From: Spirochaetota bacterium
GTDB lineage: Bacteria > Spirochaetota > UBA4802 > JAGODF01
Length of the DNA: 35,899 bases
Direction of reading: 5' to 3'
NCBI GenBank assembly: GCA_026419015.1
Contig: JAOAAF010000020.1
Span: 1 to 35,899, forward strand
This document shows, in pieces, positions 24,419 to 32,798 of this stretch (the stretch's first letter is position 1; every line of letters starts with the position of its first letter). A program made the position numbers and the translations under genes. The notes beneath the pieces are model-generated. The model had not been told where the DNA came from. It ran no database searches and saw nothing but the letters and a program-made list of their open reading frames with translations.

Positions 24419-25747
24419 ATGCATAAACGTTTACTGTGGATATTTGTTTGTTTGTGGGCGGTATCGGTGTTTTTGCAAGGTAATCTTGCAATAGCGGCTC
24501 GAATGAGCGATGAAGATTTAGCCAAAAAAAGAGAAGGGTGGTACCCAACGGGTTTACCTCTGGTTAATTTTTCTAGCGATACTGGTCTCGGATACGGTTT
24601 GCGAATATTTTTGTATAATAATGGATCTAAGTCTGATCCAGATTTCGCATATGCGCCGTATTTTACACAGATGTATATTCAATATTTCGCGACAACGGCC
24701 GGATGGCAATATCATGAATTCAATATCGATCAGTTTAAAGTTTTTGGCACCGATTTTCGGGTACGTACATCAGTGGTTTTTGAAAAAAAATTGAATGCGA
24801 ATTTTTTCGGCCATGGTGCAGAAAATGCTCAGCGGCCGTTGACATTTGCGGGAAAAGAATACGAAAAGTATAAAGATTATCAAGACGAAGTATTGAAAGC
24901 CAATAACTATGCGAATTACAAATACAACAACTATACCATAACAGCTCCAAAATTTTCATTTGATATATATCGAAATTTTGAATTTTTGCGATTCTTATTG
25001 GGATATCAAGTTCGAAGAGTAGAGATCGATCCGTGGGATAATCGCGAATTTGAGTTAGGGCTTTTTGGGGGCGATACATATCGGCAAACTCAGCCGACAT
25101 TGCTTTCCCAATTGCAACCGACAGGGTATGAAGGCGGTTGGACATCGTTTGCCCGACTTGGGGTTGCCATCGATATGCGCGACTTTGAGCCGGATCCAAA
25201 GAATGGATTTTATATCGATTATGCATTTGAAATAAGTCGCGGGTTTTTGGGATCGGAATACGATTATGTACGCTCTACTGTAGGCCTTCGAGGGTATATT
25301 TCACCAATCCGAAATTTTATGGTTGCAGCACGAGTGGGATATACCGATTCGTCGGGTGATGTCCCATTCTACGAAAAGGGAATTTTCGCCTTCGCGATGA
25401 ATAGATATGGCGGTTTGGGCGGTTTTCGCACACTCCGCGGGTATATGGAAGATCGTTTCATCGCAAATACAATGACGCTTGGAAATATTGAAGCTCGCTA
25501 TCAGTTTGGCGAAATAAATCCATTCGGACAACTTTTTGCATTCAAAATTGTTCTTTTCTGTGATACAGGAAATGTGTACGATAATGCGAAAGATCCTTTT
25601 ACTGAACCCAGATTTGGCGATTATAAAGTTGCATATGGGGGCGGTTTAGTGATTGCGTGGAACCAGAATACAATTATTCACTTCTATTACGGGATGAGCG
25701 CTGAAGAAAGCGCGATTTCAATTAATTTCAATCACTCGCTTGAATAG
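24419..25747 (+). CDS. Omp85/BamA-family outer-membrane barrel, no POTRA domains
   Basis: 442 residues with a signal peptide ending near 'AIAA' (about 27). The mature part is all beta-like with alternating aromatic strands and ends in a strand finishing 'INFNHSLE'. Family marks are D-M-R-D-F-E-P-D-P-K-N-G (252-263), the typical 'DxRD...P..G' strand, and 'GGFRTLRGYMEDRF' near 335-347, which holds the conserved R-G-Y of the barrel loop L6. The length leaves room only for the 16-strand barrel, without POTRA domains. It may be a lipoprotein-, lipid- or protein-handling pore. A GGGGG site precedes the ATG. It is monocistronic, with a terminator behind it. Confidence 0.85.
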   Translation: MHKRLLWIFVCLWAVSVFLQGNLAIAARMSDEDLAKKREGWYPTGLPLVNFSSDTGLGYGLRIFLYNNGSKSDPDFAYAPYFTQMYIQYFATTAGWQYHEFNIDQFKVFGTDFRVRTSVVFEKKLNANFFGHGAENAQRPLTFAGKEYEKYKDYQDEVLKANNYANYKYNNYTITAPKFSFDIYRNFEFLRFLLGYQVRRVEIDPWDNREFELGLFGGDTYRQTQPTLLSQLQPTGYEGGWTSFARLGVAIDMRDFEPDPKNGFYIDYAFEISRGFLGSEYDYVRSTVGLRGYISPIRNFMVAARVGYTDSSGDVPFYEKGIFAFAMNRYGGLGGFRTLRGYMEDRFIANTMTLGNIEARYQFGEINPFGQLFAFKIVLFCDTGNVYDNAKDPFTEPRFGDYKVAYGGGLVIAWNQNTIIHFYYGMSAEESAISINFNHSLE

Positions 25748-25770
25748 AGAAAAGATTGAGGGAAAACGTT

Positions 25771-25806
25771 AATGCCCCAGTTTGCGCTGGGGCATTTTAT
25801 TTTTTA
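25771..25806 (+). terminator. Rho-independent terminator of the Omp85-like gene
   Basis: AATGCCCCAG (25771-25780) pairs perfectly with CTGGGGCATT (25787-25796) across a 6-base loop, followed by TTATTTTTTA. GC-rich stem plus T tract, 24 bases after the stop codon. Confidence 0.92.
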
Positions 25807-25903
25807 TATCGATATATAATTTAATTGACATCAGAACAATCGATAAAATTGTTTATTCGTTTGCGATTATGCATAGATTTGTGAATGAGCGATTTTGATA
25901 TAG

Positions 25904-27235
25904 ATGGCACTTACTGGATTACAAATCAATAAACTTTTACCGGGTACCAATTGCAAGGAATGCGGGTCGAATACTTGCCTTGCGTTTGCAATGAAACTCG
26001 CAGCGCGAAAAGCTCAAATTACCGAATGCCCATATGCTTCTGAGGAAGCACATCGAATATTGTTCGAAGCAACGGAACCACCAGTACGGGCGGTTTATTT
26101 TGGTCCAAATAAAAAGTTTGTAGTGGGTGAAGAAACAGTACTGTATCGACATGAAAAAGCATTCGTTCATCCACCGCGTATAGGACTTCATATTTTAGAA
26201 ACCGATTCTGATATGCTGTTTGAGGAAAAACTCGATGCTGCTGTCAATTATACATACCATCGCGTGGGAGAAGAATTTGGAATTGATTGCATAGCACTCA
26301 CCTGTGAGAAAAACAACGATTTGTTTGTCAATCGTGCAGAGACAGTTTGGAATCGTTGCAATAAGCCACTCGTTTTAAATTGCAATGATGTCAACAGTGT
26401 GTTAAGAGTTTGCGAAAAGATTGCGAATTCGGGAAGCATTCTCTGTTGCAGCATTGAAAATTGCGATCAATTTATTGAAATCGCACAAAAATATAACTTT
26501 GCGCTTTCTTTGCATGTCAACACGCTCGATGAATTATTTACAAAGGTCACAGAAATGCGCAATCGGGGATTTTTCCAAATTTTTCTCCAATTTACAACCT
26601 ATTCGCTTTCAGAACATTTTCTGACAAATACCATTGTACGTTCTGCAGCAATTAAGTATGGGATAAAATCTTTGGGATTTCCGTTTTTAAGATTTGTGCA
26701 ATCAGGGGATATTTGGGAGAGCGCGATCGAATCGATCACTGAAATTCTAAAATATGGTGGTATTATCATCTTGCCTAACTTTGATCCAGCGCTCCTTGCT
26801 TCTCTTTTTACCCTACGCATGAATGCGTATAGCGATCCACAAAAACCCATTCAAGTTGATCCGAATATCTATTTAATTGGCGATCCCACAAAAAATTCAC
26901 CTGTTTTTGTCACGACAAATTTTTCTCTTACGTACTTTGTAGTCTCGGGAGAAATTGAAAATAGCGGTATAAGCGCATATCTGGTAGTACCTGAATGCGA
27001 AGGGATGAGCGTTCTCACGGCATGGGCTGCGGGTAAATTCACTGCGCCAAAAATAGCAAGTTTTATTAATGAAAAAAAGCTTACAGATATGCTTGAAACG
27101 AAACGGTTGATCATTCCTGGATACGTTGCGCAAATTTCAGGTGAGCTCTCTGAACTTCTTCCTGAGTGGGATATATTGGTTGGTCCACAGGAAGCGAGCG
27201 ATATTGAGAGCTTTGTGAAATCAAGGCTTTTGTAG
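25904..27235 (+). CDS. acsC: AcsC-like corrinoid/iron-sulfur protein large subunit
   Basis: 443 residues, full length for the gamma subunit of acetyl-CoA decarbonylase/synthase. The N-terminal Fe4S4 motif is C17-x2-C20-x4-C25-x16-C42 ('CKECGSNTC' ... 'ECPY'). A TIM-barrel region follows, then the C-terminal corrinoid-binding segment ('TTNFSLTYFVVSGEIE' and 'WAAGKFTA'). The protein carries a methyl group on a cobalt corrinoid, taken from methyltetrahydrofolate and passed to acetyl-CoA synthase or another acceptor. The small subunit AcsD, the methyltransferase and CODH/ACS are not within the window. The next gene, 6 bases on, encodes its reductive activator. A terminator lies upstream, so the pair starts its own unit. 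Confidence 0.92.
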   Translation: MALTGLQINKLLPGTNCKECGSNTCLAFAMKLAARKAQITECPYASEEAHRILFEATEPPVRAVYFGPNKKFVVGEETVLYRHEKAFVHPPRIGLHILETDSDMLFEEKLDAAVNYTYHRVGEEFGIDCIALTCEKNNDLFVNRAETVWNRCNKPLVLNCNDVNSVLRVCEKIANSGSILCCSIENCDQFIEIAQKYNFALSLHVNTLDELFTKVTEMRNRGFFQIFLQFTTYSLSEHFLTNTIVRSAAIKYGIKSLGFPFLRFVQSGDIWESAIESITEILKYGGIIILPNFDPALLASLFTLRMNAYSDPQKPIQVDPNIYLIGDPTKNSPVFVTTNFSLTYFVVSGEIENSGISAYLVVPECEGMSVLTAWAAGKFTAPKIASFINEKKLTDMLETKRLIIPGYVAQISGELSELLPEWDILVGPQEASDIESFVKSRLL

Positions 27236-27241
27236 TGGAAT

Positions 27242-29137
27242 ATGCCTCGGGTTGAGTTTTTCCCAGCCGGTAAGTTTACAATAGTTGATGAGTCAACGCT
27301 CATTTTTGAAGCAGCGCAAAAAGCTGGTGTACATCTTGCTTTGCCGTGTGGGGGAAAAGGCACGTGTAAACGATGCCTTGTTTCAGTTTTATCGGGCGAT
27401 GTAGTGAGATTTGAACACCCTCCAGAAGATTCTCCACCATCTGTTGTTTTGGCATGCAAAACTGCAATTGGACAAAAAGATTGTCGAATTCAGGTTCAGG
27501 AGTGGGATTTTACGAATTACGATGTAGATGAATCTTATGATTTTTGCGATAAAAAATTTTTCCATAACGAATTATTAAAACCACTCGTCCTTCCGTGTAT
27601 TTTAAAGGTACCAGCACCTCAATTAGATGATGGAAAATCTGATGTTGATAGAGTAAATGGCGAACTCGCAAAAATCGTACAGGTGTCATCCATACATTGG
27701 CCAATTGCAGTGCTGCGAATGCTTCCTGAAACACTACGAACAGAGCAAGGGCGAATGCTGACACTTGTATATCGTAGCGGCGACCATGCACATCTGTGCG
27801 CAATAGAGGATAAATTGGATAAACCCATTTATGGAATTGCTGTTGATCTTGGTACAACCACTGTATCGGTCGCACTCGCCGATTTGTTGTCCGGAGATGT
27901 TGTTGGAATTGCCTCTGGATATAATGAACAAATTATTTGTGGCGAGGATATTATCAGCCGCATCCATTATGCGCGTACTCAGAAATACCTTTTAGAAGTA
28001 AACTCGAAAGCAATTTCAACAATTAATAGATTGATTTCTCGATTAATCGAGAAAAATAACATTTCTCCAAACAACATTTATGCAGCGGTGATTTCGGGAA
28101 ATACAACGATGATGCATTTTTTGCTTGGGGTTACTCCCGAATATCTTCGCCTCGAACCATATACTCCTGCATTTTACACCCTCGATTATGTTTTTGCCGA
28201 AGAAATCGGGTTGTCAATCAATCCGCACGCAATCGCATACGTTTCTCCTGCTGTCGGAAGCTATGTAGGGGGTGATATCACTGCAGGAATACTCTGCACT
28301 GACATGTACAATGAAAGTGGCCTATCGCTGTTTGTTGACATAGGGACGAATGGAGAAATCGTTCTGGGAAATCGCGATTTTCTTTTCGCATGTGCCTGCT
28401 CAGCAGGACCTGCGTTCGAAGGTGGGGGTATTTCTTGTGGAATGAGAGCAATTGATGGTGCAATATACGATATTGAATTTAACGAAGAAGGGGAGATGGT
28501 GAAACTCGATGTTATTGGTGATGCGATCCCAAAAGGGATATGCGGGTCAGGTATTATTAATATCCTCAGTAAGTTCCTCCAACGGGGGATAATCGATCGA
28601 TCAGGAAAATTTGTAGAAAATGCTCAAAATCCAAATATTAAAAGAGAGGGAAGAAAAGCGCGCTTTATTTTCAATACAGGATATGAAGGATTACCTGACG
28701 CGGCATTATTCGTTAATGAACAGGACATAGAAAACGTGTTGCGGGCAAAGGCAGCAGTGTTTAGTGCAATAACAACTCTTTTAGAATTTGCTGGGTTGAC
28801 TTTTGCGGATATTACGAAGGTATATATCGCAGGGGGATTTGGAAAATTTCTCAACATTGATAATGCAATAACCATAGGGCTTTTGCCAGAACTTTCTTAT
28901 GAAAAGTTCACATATATTGGCAACGCATCGTTGATGGGCTCTCTAAATTTATTGTTGTCAGAAAAAGCGCGAACCTTACAAGCAGAGTTAGCATCAAAAA
29001 TAACGTATATAAATTTAAGCGCACTTAGCAACTATCATTCTCAGTATACGGCTGCATTGTTTTTCCCGCATACAAATGAAAACCTATTCCCCTCATCAAT
29101 AAAAAAAATCACTGCGTATAGAAAAATGCACATATAA
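27242..29137 (+). CDS. Reductive activator of corrinoid proteins (RACE, AcsV-like; 2Fe-2S plus ASKHA)
   Basis: 631 residues. A 2Fe-2S ferredoxin domain at the N-terminus has C36-x5-C42-x2-C45 and C72. A linker follows, then an ASKHA ATPase domain (DUF4445) from about 195: phosphate-1 loop A-V-D-L-G-T-T-T-V-S-V (200-210), F-V-D-I-G-T-N-G-E, C-A-C-S-A-G-P-A-F-E-G-G-G-I and A-G-G-F-G. Proteins of this type use ATP to drive an electron onto inactive Co(II) corrinoid, restoring Co(I). The placement 6 bases after acsC makes that protein the obvious client. It ends with a short low-complexity tail. Both genes lack an obvious strong ribosome binding site. Confidence 0.94.
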   Translation: MPRVEFFPAGKFTIVDESTLIFEAAQKAGVHLALPCGGKGTCKRCLVSVLSGDVVRFEHPPEDSPPSVVLACKTAIGQKDCRIQVQEWDFTNYDVDESYDFCDKKFFHNELLKPLVLPCILKVPAPQLDDGKSDVDRVNGELAKIVQVSSIHWPIAVLRMLPETLRTEQGRMLTLVYRSGDHAHLCAIEDKLDKPIYGIAVDLGTTTVSVALADLLSGDVVGIASGYNEQIICGEDIISRIHYARTQKYLLEVNSKAISTINRLISRLIEKNNISPNNIYAAVISGNTTMMHFLLGVTPEYLRLEPYTPAFYTLDYVFAEEIGLSINPHAIAYVSPAVGSYVGGDITAGILCTDMYNESGLSLFVDIGTNGEIVLGNRDFLFACACSAGPAFEGGGISCGMRAIDGAIYDIEFNEEGEMVKLDVIGDAIPKGICGSGIINILSKFLQRGIIDRSGKFVENAQNPNIKREGRKARFIFNTGYEGLPDAALFVNEQDIENVLRAKAAVFSAITTLLEFAGLTFADITKVYIAGGFGKFLNIDNAITIGLLPELSYEKFTYIGNASLMGSLNLLLSEKARTLQAELASKITYINLSALSNYHSQYTAALFFPHTNENLFPSSIKKITAYRKMHI

Positions 29138-29168
29138 AAAATTTCACTGCCGATGCATTGATAAAAAT

Positions 29169-30533
29169 TTACGGTTCTAACGTAACCGTTCCCGCAAGCC
29201 ACGATTTATCGGTGAATTGTGCTGTAGGTCGAATGTCAGATGCAGAAAAAGTTTTGTGTTCAGTTTTAATCATTTTATTATTTTTATCGTAAAAGCGAAC
29301 AGTAACGCCAATAGGGTTGCTTCCACCCGAATAATAGTTCACAAAGCAGCGGACATTTATTTTGCCCGGAAGTGAATAGATTCGGATGTTCTCGGGACCA
29401 AAACCAGCCATATTATCGACATCCAAATTTGCGCGTACTCCTGAATAATCGATCGAGGTGTTGGAAAAACATACATGGAAGCCGGTTTCAGGGCTATCAA
29501 TATGTAGATCCATATCGCCCGGTCCATCCCATACCATCTCAAACCGCGCAATCGATGCATGTACCGTTGAATTAATGCGCATCATTGGTGAGCGGCCGAT
29601 GTATTTTTGACCATCAAAAACAATTGCACATATATAATTATAACCGCGCGATAATACGACTTTGCTCAATACATTTTGTTCGCTTCGGGCAAGCTTCGAT
29701 ACTGGGGTAGTTTCACCGTTATTCCATATAAAGACGGAATTATTCGAACCTGAAAGATTGGATGGTAATCGCAAATATGAATCAGCAACTCCTTGTTCGG
29801 TAACACCCGCAAGAGGGTTGGGAATCTCAGCAATGATTTTACCTCGCGAAGTGATTGTCATGCTCAAAAATGGAATGATAGAGTCTTTTTTCGGAGGATT
29901 ATATCCTTTTGCATTGGCTTCATCCCAAAAATCCTGAACGGGAATGGGAGCAGGATCCTTTTTTTCTTCACTGCCAGGCGATTCGATACGAATAACGCGG
30001 CTTCGTCCCCACCAACTGTTTCCTGATTTTACTAAAAAGCATAAATAATTGTAACCTTTGTCGAGAGGGAGTTGAACGTCAATTACGCTATCGGCTTTTG
30101 CAGCACGGCGTATTTGTAATTGGGTACCATTTTTCCATACGTATACATTTGAACCATCCCGAGGTGCATTTGATGGCAATATAGTATGGATATATACGAC
30201 TCCTTCATTCGTCGATCCGGCAAGTGGTACGGGAAGTTTTGCTACAGTGTTGCCTTTAGCGATAACTTCAAATGTAGTGAAAACCTGCTGTGGTATATCT
30301 TTTATTTTATATCCTTTTGCTTCTGCTTCATCAGCAAGGTCAACGGTCATTCGAAGTTCGCTGATTTTACCAACGATTCCCTGGCTTATAAGAAAATCGT
30401 TTTTGTGTGAGCGATCGATTGGGTTTGGCGTTTCGGCAATCAGAATAGAAGAAATGATTATAGTACCGATACAGACAATTCCAATTGTAATGATCGTTAG
30501 GGGGGCGTAGATGCGTTTGTTGTTATTTTTCAT
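29169..30533 (-). CDS. Exported DUF2135 (YfaP-like) protein with two tandem repeats
   Basis: 454 residues with an N-terminal hydrophobic anchor or signal (11-33). Two homologous units follow at about 67-183 and 202-320. They share E-A-x-A-K-G-Y, 'IAKGNTVAKLPVPLAGSTNEG' against 'ITSRGKIIAEIPNPLAGVTEQG' (the P-L-A-G core), L-P-S-N, V-x-x-W-x-N-G, K/R-G-Y-N-Y-x-C and G-R-S-x-x-x-R-I. The C-terminus (331-454) is a DUF2135-like beta domain: W-D-G-P-G-D-M-D-L-H-I, then Y-S-G-V-R-A-N-L-D-V-D-N-M-A-G-F-G-P-E-N. A GGGAG lies 9 bases before the ATG. Probably periplasmic or surface-attached. Function unknown. Confidence 0.83.
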   Translation of the reverse strand: MKNNNKRIYAPLTIITIGIVCIGTIIISSILIAETPNPIDRSHKNDFLISQGIVGKISELRMTVDLADEAEAKGYKIKDIPQQVFTTFEVIAKGNTVAKLPVPLAGSTNEGVVYIHTILPSNAPRDGSNVYVWKNGTQLQIRRAAKADSVIDVQLPLDKGYNYLCFLVKSGNSWWGRSRVIRIESPGSEEKKDPAPIPVQDFWDEANAKGYNPPKKDSIIPFLSMTITSRGKIIAEIPNPLAGVTEQGVADSYLRLPSNLSGSNNSVFIWNNGETTPVSKLARSEQNVLSKVVLSRGYNYICAIVFDGQKYIGRSPMMRINSTVHASIARFEMVWDGPGDMDLHIDSPETGFHVCFSNTSIDYSGVRANLDVDNMAGFGPENIRIYSLPGKINVRCFVNYYSGGSNPIGVTVRFYDKNNKMIKTEHKTFSASDIRPTAQFTDKSWLAGTVTLEP

Positions 30534-30728
30534 AAATTTTTCTCCCGCAAAGTTTTTTGCATTGTATGGCTGACTTTTTTCACATTGACAAGATATAATA
30601 CGGTTTTTTTATCATGTCAGCGGAATCGAGGATTGTCAATAATAATTTCTTTCTTAAATAGTAAATGAATATGAACTCCAAGAAAAAAATATTGGCGTTC
30701 AGGATCGGAATATTATGAGGTCATCGCG

Positions 30729-31187
30729 ATGAAAGTATTGGTGATTTCTGATAGTCATGGCAATATTAATGCATTGCGTCGGATTTTTCAAAAAGAATTG
30801 CCGTGCGATGTGATTATCCATTGTGGTGATGGCATCAATGATTTGCAAAAGTTTGAGATAAATGCTACTAAGCTTTTTGTAGTAGCAGGTAATATGGATG
30901 GCACGTATATTTCGCAATATGAACGGCGTGTCGTCACTGATATTGGAAAGTTTAGATTTTATATCGCCCATGGCGATTTACAACGCGCACATGATGACTA
31001 TGCAGAATTGTACGAAGAAGGACAAAGAAATTCGTGCGATATTGTCGTTTTTGGACATACACATAAAAAATACATTGGCAATGGGAAACCAATACTTTTT
31101 AATCCAGGTCCTGCGCTGAATGGGTTATATGGTGTAATATTAATTGGTGAAACTCTTAATTGTGCACATCGGCATGTTGATGAGTGA
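30729..31187 (+). CDS. YfcE/MJ0936-type metallophosphoesterase
   Basis: 152 residues, the usual length. All metal ligands of the calcineurin-like fold are visible: D8 and H10 (S-D-S-H-G-N), D34 (C-G-D-G), N55 (A-G-N-M-D), H81 (A-H-G-D) and H110/H112 (G-H-T-H). The family contains small phosphodiesterases of broad, often unknown substrate range. GAGG lies 8 bases before the ATG. No operon partner; it converges on a lipoprotein gene. Cytoplasmic. Confidence 0.94.
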   Translation: MKVLVISDSHGNINALRRIFQKELPCDVIIHCGDGINDLQKFEINATKLFVVAGNMDGTYISQYERRVVTDIGKFRFYIAHGDLQRAHDDYAELYEEGQRNSCDIVVFGHTHKKYIGNGKPILFNPGPALNGLYGVILIGETLNCAHRHVDE

Positions 31188-31228
31188 CAAAAAGAGAACG
31201 AATGCTGTCAATGCGTTTTATTATTAAA

Positions 31229-32032
31229 CTATTCGCTGATTAAAAATTTTTCTGGATTTTTTAAAAATTCTTCAATGGTGGTTCCAAACTTTAATTTGTC
31301 TAAAGCACGACCAACATTGTTTTCGATGAACATGCGATAAGCATCGTTTTTGCTGAATTCCTTTTTTGTGGTTTTGTCGATTGCTTTTCGTATTTTTTCG
31401 TTCGAAAATAAAAAGATTAATTCTTTTGTTTTTTCGAAAGCGCGCTTCTTTGGGTGATATTCAAAATGGCTAAATTCAAGCGATTTAATTTCATCATCGG
31501 AATATGTTGGTTTAATAATATTTTTATATGTTCCACCGTTTTCAATAATTTCTGAAAGAGTTCCTGAATGGTATTTGAATTGGGAAATAATAAGCGCGGT
31601 GTTATGTTTTGTGATGCTGTAAGAGCTTTTATATGAGGTTTCGATTTTTACGATTTCACCCGATTTCGAATAAGTAAATGAATCGTACTCTGCTTCGTTT
31701 TGGGCTGATTCCTTAGAAAATACTTTTTTTGCAATTAATGTGATGCGGCCTTCAGGCGAATAGCGTATTCTCATATTCATTTCAAGTATGGATTGTGGAT
31801 AATTTTTCTTTTCGATTGTCAATGTCCTTTGCTTTTTGTTATGCGAAAATTCGATTATTTGTATGTTTCCGCGCTTGTCGGTATATCGGATTTCGCGAAG
31901 TTCGCCTTCTTGGTCGAACGATTTGATAGGTTTCGATGAGCAATGTAACGAAATGGAGATATTCAATATGTTCAAAAAAAAGATTAACAAATAAACTGTA
32001 CGAGCAGGGGAGCTATTTTGAATCGTAAGCAT
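31229..32032 (-). CDS. Putative lipoprotein of unknown function
   Basis: From the ATG at 32032 the product is 267 residues, with a leader ending in L-H-C at about residue 31, a loose lipobox, then 'SSKP'. A longer GTG start at 32089 would place 19 residues ahead of the leader. The mature part is strand-rich and repetitive in the style of YD/RHS-like lines: 'GELREIRYTDKRGNIQII', 'RYSPEGRITLI', 'TYSKSGEIVKIE', with a helical C-terminus. This resembles proteins made of short 'x-Y-x-x-x-G-x-I' repeats. Not a known family to me. The Lrp-like gene upstream is 75 bases away on the same strand and may be cotranscribed. Confidence 0.72.
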   Translation of the reverse strand: MLTIQNSSPARTVYLLIFFLNILNISISLHCSSKPIKSFDQEGELREIRYTDKRGNIQIIEFSHNKKQRTLTIEKKNYPQSILEMNMRIRYSPEGRITLIAKKVFSKESAQNEAEYDSFTYSKSGEIVKIETSYKSSYSITKHNTALIISQFKYHSGTLSEIIENGGTYKNIIKPTYSDDEIKSLEFSHFEYHPKKRAFEKTKELIFLFSNEKIRKAIDKTTKKEFSKNDAYRMFIENNVGRALDKLKFGTTIEEFLKNPEKFLISE

Positions 32033-32107
32033 TGTCAAATGCCTTATTGTGGTTTCCGATGGTACCCCATACGAAATTATTAATTCCACTTAATAGTTTA
32101 TTTAATG

Positions 32108-32611
32108 TCACGTTACAGGGAGCCTTTTCGCTTCAATATTTTCAACTAGAATTTCTCCATCTTCCTTATATTTTTTCAAAAGGAAATGCGTGACAGTCGA
32201 TTGAACGTTTTTGATTGTTGCAAGTTTTTCCGAAACGAAAAGGGACACATCCTTCAATGTGGGACCCTCTACCTGTACTAATAGATCGTAGCTACCTGAT
32301 AACAAATACACGGAAGAAACTTCAGGATATCGATATATGTGTTCGGCGATTGCATCAAATCCAACTCCTCTTTCAGGAATAACTTTCACTTCAATGAGTG
32401 CGCGAACTTCATTGTGTTTAACGCGTTCCCAATTTATAAGAGTTTTGTATTTGAGAATTATCCGATCTTTTTCTAGTTTTGAAATTACTTTTTTTACTTT
32501 ATCAATTGAAATGTTTAACTGTTTTGCAATATCGTCGTACGAAGCTTTTGAATTTTTCGCAAGTATTTCTAAAATTTCTAAACCTATTTGGTCGATGTTG
32601 TATGGTTTCAT
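32108..32611 (-). CDS. Lrp/AsnC family transcriptional regulator
   Basis: 167 residues. The N-terminal winged helix (L-E-I-L-x-x-N-x-K-A-S-Y-D-D-I-A-x-x-L-x-I-x-x-x-x-V-x-K-x-I-x-x-L-E-x-x-x-I-I) is typical of Lrp/AsnC. The RAM ligand-binding domain follows at about 70-150 ('HIYRYPEVSSVYLLSGSYDL' core V-x-L-L-S-G-x-Y-D-L). It probably senses an amino acid or related ligand. It is transcribed away from an N-formylglutamate amidohydrolase gene; the shared region carries a symmetrical repeat that may be its operator. An AGGCAGGG precedes the ATG. Confidence 0.93.
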   Translation of the reverse strand: MKPYNIDQIGLEILEILAKNSKASYDDIAKQLNISIDKVKKVISKLEKDRIILKYKTLINWERVKHNEVRALIEVKVIPERGVGFDAIAEHIYRYPEVSSVYLLSGSYDLLVQVEGPTLKDVSLFVSEKLATIKNVQSTVTHFLLKKYKEDGEILVENIEAKRLPVT

Positions 32612-32649
32612 TTTCCCTGCCTAATCGATTCAATCTATTTTTGTTAAAT

Positions 32650-32750
32650 AATATGCACAAAGATATTTAGAATCGTCAATCGAATTTTTTTTCAAACGAA
32701 AAGATTTTGGAGAAAATTCATTTGACGATGAATGCAATCGAAGGTGAAAT
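32650..32750. promoter_or_regulatory. Divergent promoters with 15-base inverted repeat, Lrp/amidohydrolase
   Basis: Arms at 32672-32686 and 32715-32729 are inverted copies matching at 13 of 15 positions, with centres 43 bases apart (about four helical turns). Each arm holds a TTGACG -35 pointing outwards. For the plus gene, TTGACG at 32722-32727 is followed after 17 bases by TGAAAT (32745-32750). For the minus gene, TTGACG read from 32679 to 32674 is followed after 18 bases by CATATT. Each -10 matches in four of six positions. This suggests paired operators that cover both promoters, possibly bound by the Lrp-like product. Confidence 0.5.
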
Positions 32751-32798
32751 ATCAACTAAGACTGGGATTTTTTGTGCATTAAAATTAATTTCGCAATA

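Noticed and set aside
24735-25226. Open frame of 163 codons on the minus strand inside the Omp85-like gene
   Set aside because: Shadow of a well-supported gene on the other strand.
26869-27459. Open frame of 196 codons on the minus strand crossing the acsC/RACE junction
   Set aside because: It is antisense to two genes with intact motifs and resembles no family.
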